A DNA stretch of 19,449 nt from a bacterium (GTDB lineage: Bacteria; UBA9089; CG2-30-40-21; SBAY01), in the NCBI GenBank assembly GCA_040757115.1, contig JBFLYA010000057.1:1-19449 (forward strand), given 5' to 3'. The notes below the pieces were generated by a model. That model was given only the letters and a program-made list of their open reading frames with translations. It searched no databases and was not told where the DNA came from. A program made the translations under genes and the position numbers. This document shows, one piece after another, positions 14,025 to 19,449 of the stretch. Positions within the stretch are counted from its first letter, which is position 1. Every line of letters begins with the position of its first letter.

Positions 14025-14053
14025 TTGACATTTGTTTAACACTATGGTATATA
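14025..14053 (+). promoter_or_regulatory. Sigma70 promoter for the nucleotidyltransferase-csm operon
   Basis: TTGACA (14025-14030), a 17-bp spacer and TATATA (14048-14053) precede the nucleotidyltransferase remnant and the csm genes. Initiation would be near 14060. No other good promoter was seen inside the operon. Confidence 0.7.
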
Positions 14054-14099
14054 TATCTCAAAACCCTATATCACCGGGCTATCGAGTCCCTATTAAAAA

Positions 14100-14408
14100 A
14101 TCTTAATTTGTGCCGTTGTTGAGTATAGATTCATTGATACATTAAAAAAAGAATTTCTCGATAAAGGAGATTTACTTTACGGTTCATTTGCCACTGGAGA
14201 AATTCACCAAGGAAGCGATATTGACATGGTCATTGTAGGTGAATTTAAGGGTAAGATATTTGAGCGGATAGAAAAGGTGCTAAAACTTACTGATTTACCT
14301 ATCGAGCCGCTTGTCTATTCTGAAAAGGAATTCCAGCAAATGAAGGAAGGCAATCCCTTCATAAAAGAGGTCATAAAGAGGGGGAAGATTTGCTATGCCA
14401 GAGAATGA
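14100..14408 (+). pseudogene. Minimal nucleotidyltransferase (MNT-type), start codon missing
   Basis: The open frame encodes about 100 residues with the polymerase-beta-type nucleotidyltransferase motif LYGSFATGEIHQGSDIDMVI, including the GS and paired acidic DxD residues. It then runs LPIEPLVYSEKEFQQM and ends KRGKICYARE. That is nearly a full MNT domain of the kind paired with HEPN proteins in toxin-antitoxin systems. No ATG, GTG or TTG occurs in frame between the upstream stop (14091-14093) and the motif; the first in-frame ATG (14226) lies after it. Either a rare start such as ATT at 14106 is used, or the 5' end is lost or frameshifted. Its stop overlaps the cas10 ATG by 14 bases, suggesting translational coupling. 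No HEPN partner is next to it. Confidence 0.7.
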
Positions 14409-14547
14409 AAAAAACCAATCAGACTACCAATCAATAATGTTAGCCGCACTTTTGCATGATATTGGCAAATTTATGCAAAGGGCAGAGGTTAAACTGAGTG
14501 CCCAGTCAGAAAGGATGAAGGAATACTTATGCCCTAAACATAAATAA
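14395..14547 (+). pseudogene. csm1: Cas10/Csm1 N-terminal fragment with HD motif
   Basis: ATG 14395 opens a 50-residue frame, with AALLHDIGKFMQRAE holding the HD nuclease motif (H21, D22) that begins Csm1-type Cas10 proteins. It continues SERMKEYLCPKHK and stops at 14545. The residues MKEYLCPKH recur at the start of the 812-residue downstream frame, because the DNA is duplicated there. Removing 73 bp between the two copies would fuse this fragment in frame to the rest, giving an 852-residue Cas10. The remaining HD-domain residues (SHKH, SSYHHKP, EADCLSAGVDR) are in the downstream frame, so the domain is split between two polypeptides, if both are made. Confidence 0.85.
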
Positions 14548-14614
14548 TGGATAGTGTGTAGTTTTCCCTCCCAGTCAGTCAGAAAGGATGAAGGAATACT
14601 TATGCCCTAAACAT
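14501..14614. repeat. Partial tandem duplication that splits cas10
   Basis: Copy 1 (14501-14541) and copy 2 (14570-14614) both read CCCAGTCAG...AAAGGATGAAGG through CCTAAACAT; copy 2 has four extra bases (TCAG). Between them are 28 bases with stop codons. The right edges are 73 bp apart, which is not a multiple of three. Confidence 0.9.
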
Positions 14615-17026
14615 CCACCAAAACATCCCAATGATGATGGTTATTCCCACAAACATACCCTCTGGACAAATGAATTCTTTGAACCTATAGTTTCAAACCT
14701 ACCTCCTGAAATCAATAAAACCGATGTAGTTAACCTATCAAGCTATCACCATAAGCCAGCCACAGATCTACAGACAATAATTCAAGAGGCTGATTGTTTA
14801 TCTGCTGGTGTAGATAGAACAACCAACGATGAAGAAGATGAGCAGTTTGGAAAAGATGCTTACAAAAAGAGAAGGTTACGAGCGATATTTGAACAGATTG
14901 AATTAAATTATCCTCTGAAACGAGACGAGAAAGGTAATCTAAAAAATATTTATCGTTACGAACTATTACCATTAAACTTACAAAAGCAAACTATCTTTCC
15001 TAAAAAACAGAGTAAACTTAGTCCACCTGAAGGTGAACTTTTAATAAATGAATATAATAACCTCTGGAAAGGGTTTATTAAAGAATTTAACCAGCTACCT
15101 GTTGACAACTTTGACCTCTTCTTTAACTCCCTTTATTATCTTCTACAAAAGTACACCTGGTGTATCCCTGCTTCAACTATTGACTTCCCAGATGTATCCT
15201 TATTTGACCACCTAAAGACTACTGCGGCTATCTCCGGATGTCTTTATAAATACCATTTACAAAATGAATCTTTTAATGAACAATCTATTAAAAATAGAGA
15301 TGTAGATAAGTACCTTTTGGTTTGTGGGGATATAAGCGGAATCCAGCAATTTATTTACAAGATTTCCTCCAAAGGAGCGGCAAAGGGATTAAAGGGAAGG
15401 TCATTCTACCTACAGATACTCCCAGATGCTATTGCTCACCATATCCTGCATAACACAGGGTATCATATAGTAAATCTGCTATATTCTGGTGGTGGTAAAT
15501 TCTATCTCTTGTTAGACCCCAACTCTGAAAACACCTTAAAGGATATTGGTAAAGAAGTTAACACCTATTTGTTGGAGCAATTTCAGGGAGGCGTATATCT
15601 TGCGTTAGGATGGTGTCATCTTAAAGGGAGTGATTTTGCTAAAAGGGAGAAGGTGGAAAGTGAATTTTATCTAAAATGGCAGGAATCTACCCGGGAGGCA
15701 AATAAGAAAAAAAGGCAGAAGTTCTCAGAATTTCTATATAATGAGGTTTTTGGTATTTTTGGTGAAGGAGCTGAAACGAAAACCTGCGAGATATGTAAAA
15801 ACGAAATAGTTGAGAATGAAACAAAATGTCCTGCTTGTGTCCTAAACGAAAAGATTGGGACAAGATTGGCAAAAGTAGGTAGAGGATTTATGTTAGAAAC
15901 CTATAACCAGGAAAAGGAAATTGATGAAGAGGGCTTTATTTTTGAACTATTAGGAATAAAATACTATCTTATCTCCAAAGATGAGATAAATAATATCAGA
16001 TCTGAACATGCAATGCTTTATACCATAAATACTACTGATATGTCCTTTATAAGGAAAGATATTACCTCTGGCTTCAAATTTATTGCTGGGAATTTCGCTC
16101 CTTCAGATAAAGAGGGAAATATTTTAACCTTTGGTGAATTAGCACAAAATTCCTCTGGTGGCTTAAAGAGATTAGGAATATTAAGAATGGATGTAGATAA
16201 TCTTGGTCAGATATTTATCAAAGGCTTGGGCAAGAAGGCTTCTATATCACGGGTAACTGAACTTAGTAGAAAATTGGAACTTTTCTTTGGGGGGTATCTG
16301 AATGAAATTGTCCAACAACAAAGTTATGACAATAAGGTTTATATCGTATATTCAGGTGGAGATGATCTCTTTATAGTAGGGGCATGGGATGTAATGCCTG
16401 AATTGGCAAGAGAGATACAGCAAGAATTTAAAACATTTACTTGCTCAAACCCTAATATTAGCTTATCTGGAGGTATTACCTTAATCCCTGGGAAATATCC
16501 CATCTATAAAGGTGCTGAATTAGCAGGGGAATCTGAAGAAGATGCAAAGAATTACAAAAGAAACGGAAAAGAAAAAGATGCGTTATCTTTCTTAAATACA
16601 GTAGTAAGCTGGAATGAATTTGAGGTAGCTTATGCAATTAAAGATATGCTGGTAAAATCTATAAAAGAAGGGAAAATAGATAATCTTTCCGGAGAAAATG
16701 TGTATCTAAAAAAGGGAATACTTGAACGATTGAGGCAAATTTATTTACTCTATCAGAAGAATAAAAATTTCTGGGAAACCAGGCAAACACAGATTAGTCA
16801 ACAAGAAATGCAAGAAAGAATTTACTACAACCAATGGTTATGGATGATGGTCTATTCCTTAGAAAGATATAGAGAACAGAATAAATTGTTTCAAGAGGAG
16901 GTGAGTCAGCTTATCCATGCTATCCTCGGTAAAGAATTTAACGGAATAAAGTCTGACCGCGAGGTCATTGATTTTATCAACTTACCTGCCCAGTGGGCAG
17001 AATTTTTAGTTAGAGAGGAGGGATAA
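14588..17026 (+). CDS. csm1: Cas10/Csm1, main part (type III-A CRISPR)
   Basis: Large subunit of the Csm interference complex, which makes cyclic oligoadenylate signals and, through an HD domain, cuts single-stranded DNA during target transcription. In order, this 812-residue frame has the rest of the HD domain (YSHKHTLWTNEFFE, SSYHHKP, EADCLSAGVDR). The first palm domain follows with GDISGIQQFIYKISSKGA and LKGRSFYLQ. Next come a four-cysteine zinc finger (CEICKN...CPACV, about 399-418), the second palm with LRMDVDNLGQIF, and the cyclase motif SGGDDLF (GGDD at 590-593). A helical C-terminal domain ends the protein. GGDD is intact, so signalling could survive. The first 40 residues, including the HD pair, are in a separate frame. 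Two bases separate its stop from the csm2 GTG. Confidence 0.93.
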   Translation: MKEYLCPKHPPKHPNDDGYSHKHTLWTNEFFEPIVSNLPPEINKTDVVNLSSYHHKPATDLQTIIQEADCLSAGVDRTTNDEEDEQFGKDAYKKRRLRAIFEQIELNYPLKRDEKGNLKNIYRYELLPLNLQKQTIFPKKQSKLSPPEGELLINEYNNLWKGFIKEFNQLPVDNFDLFFNSLYYLLQKYTWCIPASTIDFPDVSLFDHLKTTAAISGCLYKYHLQNESFNEQSIKNRDVDKYLLVCGDISGIQQFIYKISSKGAAKGLKGRSFYLQILPDAIAHHILHNTGYHIVNLLYSGGGKFYLLLDPNSENTLKDIGKEVNTYLLEQFQGGVYLALGWCHLKGSDFAKREKVESEFYLKWQESTREANKKKRQKFSEFLYNEVFGIFGEGAETKTCEICKNEIVENETKCPACVLNEKIGTRLAKVGRGFMLETYNQEKEIDEEGFIFELLGIKYYLISKDEINNIRSEHAMLYTINTTDMSFIRKDITSGFKFIAGNFAPSDKEGNILTFGELAQNSSGGLKRLGILRMDVDNLGQIFIKGLGKKASISRVTELSRKLELFFGGYLNEIVQQQSYDNKVYIVYSGGDDLFIVGAWDVMPELAREIQQEFKTFTCSNPNISLSGGITLIPGKYPIYKGAELAGESEEDAKNYKRNGKEKDALSFLNTVVSWNEFEVAYAIKDMLVKSIKEGKIDNLSGENVYLKKGILERLRQIYLLYQKNKNFWETRQTQISQQEMQERIYYNQWLWMMVYSLERYREQNKLFQEEVSQLIHAILGKEFNGIKSDREVIDFINLPAQWAEFLVREEG

Positions 17027-17028
17027 CC

Positions 17029-17439
17029 GTGCAAAATCAGGAAAGAATCTGGACAGAGCAACAGATTGAACAAATTATTAATGGTGACACAAAACAATTG
17101 GTGGCTACTGCAGAGAAGTTGGGTAAAGATTTGTGTGATAAGAAGGATGAGAGGGGTAATATTTTGTCTAAGGGAATGACCAAATCACAGATTAGGAATA
17201 TCTTTAATTCTGTTAAGCAGATGGAGATGAAAGGCTTCAATCCAAAAGATCTGTTATTGCTAAAGCCTAAACTGGCTTATGCTGCAGTTCGACCAGGAGC
17301 GACAAACGGAACCAGAGTGATTAAAGATATTCTTACTAAAGCAATTGATAAGGTAGGTGATGACGCTAAAAAATTTGATAATTTCTGCAACTTCTTTGAG
17401 GCTATCCTGGCTTATCACAGAGCCGCAGGCGGAAAATAA
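17029..17439 (+). CDS. csm2: Csm2, small subunit of the Csm complex
   Basis: The 136-residue helical protein occupies the standard csm2 position between csm1 and csm3. Segments such as MTKSQIRNIFNSVKQMEMKG and LLLLKPKLAYAAVRPG, followed by FCNFFEAILAYHRAAGGK, are typical of Csm2. It forms the inner belly of the complex and helps hold the RNA duplex, without catalytic function. The GTG at 17029 is preceded by GAGGAGGG at a good distance. Confidence 0.92.
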   Translation: MQNQERIWTEQQIEQIINGDTKQLVATAEKLGKDLCDKKDERGNILSKGMTKSQIRNIFNSVKQMEMKGFNPKDLLLLKPKLAYAAVRPGATNGTRVIKDILTKAIDKVGDDAKKFDNFCNFFEAILAYHRAAGGK

Positions 17440-17456
17440 AAGGAGGTGTTTTGAAG

Positions 17457-18209
17457 ATGGATAACGATTTTAAATTACTCAAGAAGATATTTATAACTGG
17501 CACAATAGAGGTAAAAACAGGGCTTTGTATCGGTGGAAGTAGTGTAGGATTAGAGATTGGAGGCGCAGATAAGGTTGTGGTAAGAAACCCCATCAATAAT
17601 CAACCCTATATCCCAGGCTCATCACTTAAAGGAAAGATGAGAAGTTTATTAGAAAGATTTGAGGGGAAAATGAGTATTAAAGAGAAAAAGGATGAAAAAG
17701 GCAACATCATTGGCGTGAGTGCTGAGCCTTGTGAATGTGGAACCTGTTTAATCTGCCAGATTTTTGGTCTTCCTGCAGAAAAAAAGGGAATGCCAGCCAG
17801 ACTGATTGTTCGAGATGGAATGTTACAAAATCCCGAATTGCTTGAAAAGAGTAAATTTACTGATATGCCCTATGCTGAGATTAAAGCAGAGGTGGTAATA
17901 GATAGGATTACTTCTGTCGCTACACCAAGAACCTTTGAACGGGTGCCAGCTGGTGCAAAGTTTAATCTTAACCTTGTATGTAATATCTATAACGGTGATA
18001 CAGAGTCAGATATCTTAAAGAAGATATTTGAATCACTTATCAAGGTTCAGGAGGATTATTTGGGAGGAAGTGGCACAAGGGGATATGGAGAGATAAAGAT
18101 TACAATCAATACGCCACTAAAATATAAAGACCAAACTGTCTATGAAGGGGATAATAATCCAAAAAGTATACAAAATAATAGCCTTATCCCTTCTCAGCTT
18201 CTTTCGTGA
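17457..18209 (+). CDS. csm3: Csm3, backbone RNase of the Csm complex
   Basis: A RAMP (Cas7-group) protein that polymerises along the crRNA and cleaves target RNA every six nucleotides. Near the N-terminus, GLCIGGSSVGLEIGGADKVV contains the conserved aspartate (D38 from the ATG), which corresponds to the catalytic Asp of characterised Csm3. PYIPGSSLKGKMRSLLE is the family signature, CECGTCLICQIFG the cysteine-rich zinc-site segment, and GGSGTRGYGEIKI the C-terminal glycine-rich loop. It is 250 aa from ATG 17457; a TTG six bases earlier is only four bases from AGGAGG, so the ATG is preferred. The stop overlaps an upstream in-frame GTG of csm4. Confidence 0.94.
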   Translation: MDNDFKLLKKIFITGTIEVKTGLCIGGSSVGLEIGGADKVVVRNPINNQPYIPGSSLKGKMRSLLERFEGKMSIKEKKDEKGNIIGVSAEPCECGTCLICQIFGLPAEKKGMPARLIVRDGMLQNPELLEKSKFTDMPYAEIKAEVVIDRITSVATPRTFERVPAGAKFNLNLVCNIYNGDTESDILKKIFESLIKVQEDYLGGSGTRGYGEIKITINTPLKYKDQTVYEGDNNPKSIQNNSLIPSQLLS

Positions 18210-18220
18210 GGAAATGGAAG

Positions 18221-19210
18221 ATGGAAGATATAACCGCATATAAACTTGAGTTTAAAACACCATTACATCTTGGTCAGGAAGGGATTGGATTAGAAAAGAC
18301 TGATATGATAATCCATTCAGATACCCTCTTTTCAGCTCTTCTCTCTTGTTGGAACCTATTTTATGCTGATGACTTGGAAAAGGAAATAATTAATAATCCA
18401 CCTTTTATCATCTCTTCTGCTTTCCCCTTTAGTAAAGATGACTATTTTCTTCCAAGACCTATGATAAGGATAACCCTGAACCAAGAGGTTCAATCTAAGC
18501 AGATAAAAAAGATTAGATTTATCTCAAAGGGGCTATTTGAAAGGATAATTATAGGTGAGGAGGTCTTGTTCACGGAAGAAAATACTCTACAAGGTGGTTT
18601 ATTCTGGACAGAAACACAAGACACATCTCAAGGAATATTTAAAAAGCGGGAGGTTCCCCGGGTAAGTATTGACCGACGAACAAATACCTCGGATATATTC
18701 TATTTTAATGAGCTGGTATTTACACAAGGTTGTGGTTTATTCTTTTTGGTTAAGTTCTTATCTCCCCAGATAAGACAAAAATTTGAAACGGTGCTAAACC
18801 TCATGGGAGATGAAGGAATAGGTGGTGATAAGCATCTGGGAAAGGGTGTATTTGATGTATTAAAGGATGAGCCGTTCAAATTAAACACACCATCACAAGC
18901 TAATCACTTTCTTACCCTCTCTCTGTTTCATCCTACAGAAGATGAGATAAAAAAAGGACTTCTTAATAATTCAAGCTATGAACTCATCCTTCGTAGGGGT
19001 TGGCTTCACTCTAAAGGTGCAATGAGCCTTAAGAGAAAAAGCATACGAATGTTTCTTGAAGGTTCTGTATTTAAAGAATTTGGCCAAAAGGGTTATGGCA
19101 ATATCCCAAATGTCCTGGAAAAAAATGAGGAACTAGGGACTAACCATAATGTCTATCGTTATGGAATAACCTTTAATATTCCTATCAAAGTGAGGGACAA
19201 TTATGAATAA
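18221..19210 (+). CDS. csm4: Csm4, crRNA 5'-handle-binding RAMP protein
   Basis: A Cas5-group RAMP protein that caps the Csm backbone at the crRNA 5' tag and contacts Cas10. ITAYKLEFKTPLHLGQEG and HSDTLFSALLSCW form the typical N-terminal region. EDYFLPRP-like sequence (KDDYFLPRPMIRI) follows, with VSIDRRTNTSDIFYF in the middle and the glycine-rich MGDEGIGGDKHLGKG loop near residues 200-210. From ATG 18221 it is 330 codons including the stop; a GTG at 18206 gives a version five residues longer, overlapping the csm3 stop. The ATG is favoured by GAGG about nine bases upstream. It overlaps the csm5 start by eight bases. Confidence 0.92.
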   Translation: MEDITAYKLEFKTPLHLGQEGIGLEKTDMIIHSDTLFSALLSCWNLFYADDLEKEIINNPPFIISSAFPFSKDDYFLPRPMIRITLNQEVQSKQIKKIRFISKGLFERIIIGEEVLFTEENTLQGGLFWTETQDTSQGIFKKREVPRVSIDRRTNTSDIFYFNELVFTQGCGLFFLVKFLSPQIRQKFETVLNLMGDEGIGGDKHLGKGVFDVLKDEPFKLNTPSQANHFLTLSLFHPTEDEIKKGLLNNSSYELILRRGWLHSKGAMSLKRKSIRMFLEGSVFKEFGQKGYGNIPNVLEKNEELGTNHNVYRYGITFNIPIKVRDNYE

Positions 19211-19349
19211 ATATAATATCTCTGTTTTAAGCCCAATTCATATTGGAAATGGAAATAAATTAAGCACGATAGATTTTGTCTATGACAATAATACCCTTTG
19301 GATTATTGACATTGAAAAGGTTATACTCGATGTTCAAGTTTTTGGATAG
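19203..19349 (+). pseudogene. csm5: Csm5 N-terminal fragment
   Basis: ATG 19203 overlaps the end of csm4 and opens a 48-residue frame: ISVLSPIHIGNGNKLSTIDF, VYDNNTLWIIDIEKVI, then LDVQVFG and a stop. The first 40 residues match the beginning of Csm5, a Cas7-group RAMP subunit at the crRNA 3' end that helps recruit trimming nucleases. Csm5 normally has roughly 350 or more residues. The next 100 bases to the window edge have stops in the continuing frame, so the gene is broken by a deletion or insertion here. The rest could lie beyond the window if something has been inserted. Confidence 0.8.
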
Positions 19350-19449
19350 GACTCAATATGATAGAAGTTTTTGGCACGAATTAGCTAAATAAAGAAAGGT
19401 CTTTTGCCGATAGTAGAAATAGTGTGAAGACACGAAATTTACTATTCGG
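19336..19449. other. Junction sequence after the csm5 break
   Basis: AAGTTTTTGG occurs at 19336-19345 and again at 19365-19374, a direct repeat spanning the csm5 stop. Further on, CCGATAGTAGAAAT (19407-19420) and ATTTACTATTCGG (19437-19449) form an imperfect stem-loop at the window edge. This could be the end of an inserted element. No coding sequence was recognised. Confidence 0.35.

Overview
This AT-rich bacterial window combines core housekeeping genes with many small palindromic repeats and ends in a damaged type III-A (Csm) CRISPR-Cas locus. The pyruvate:ferredoxin oxidoreductase genes point to an anaerobe. The genes use bacterial signals: TTG and GTG starts, Shine-Dalgarno sequences, TTGACA-17-TATAAT promoters and tRNAs with encoded CCA. 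Together with the dense hairpin repeats this would suit a poorly sampled candidate-phylum bacterium; that placement is inference and I cannot name the lineage.

Layout. 1-4389: an inverted pair of hairpin elements (family A) encloses an M29-type aminopeptidase, DnaG primase and a VapBC-like toxin-antitoxin pair whose toxin is cut off by the second element. 4390-6640: the primary sigma factor RpoD, two stacked palindromes, a perfect sigma70 promoter, a family B hairpin at the probable transcription start, then tRNA(CAU) and tRNA-Val(CAC). 6665-8582: a coiled-coil/C4 zinc-ribbon protein, an HD-GYP phosphohydrolase, another family A element and tRNA-Leu(CAG). 8664-11747: a second, inverted family B copy, porA, porB, a MerR-type regulator and a third family B element. 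11867-13411: hicB, a hicA shortened where it runs into tRNA-Pro(GGG), and mtnA on the minus strand.

13412-14099 is a gene-poor regulatory and repeat region. It has an 18-bp inverted repeat, with strong promoters facing outward toward mtnA on one side and the cas operon on the other. It also holds an orphan promoter with an operator-like palindrome next to another family A element.

14100-19349 is one plus-strand operon: a minimal nucleotidyltransferase remnant overlapping cas10/csm1, then csm2, csm3, csm4 and the start of csm5. Cas10 is split by a 73-bp partial duplication into a 50-residue piece carrying the HD motif and an 812-residue piece carrying the zinc finger and the GGDD cyclase motif. 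Csm5 stops after 48 codons. No CRISPR array, cas6, cas1/cas2 or CARF effector lies in the window. The Csm3 cleavage aspartate and the Cas10 GGDD motif are intact, so the locus is either decaying or altered rather than plainly functional.

Two families of short hairpin elements recur. Family A has ends close to GTAACCGTTCAGG; family B has ends close to TATAGTAGTTATTAAC. Within a family the ends are conserved but the cores mostly differ, and cores are often built from degenerate 7-10 nt tandem repeats arranged as palindromes. They sit beside promoters, tRNAs and broken toxin genes.
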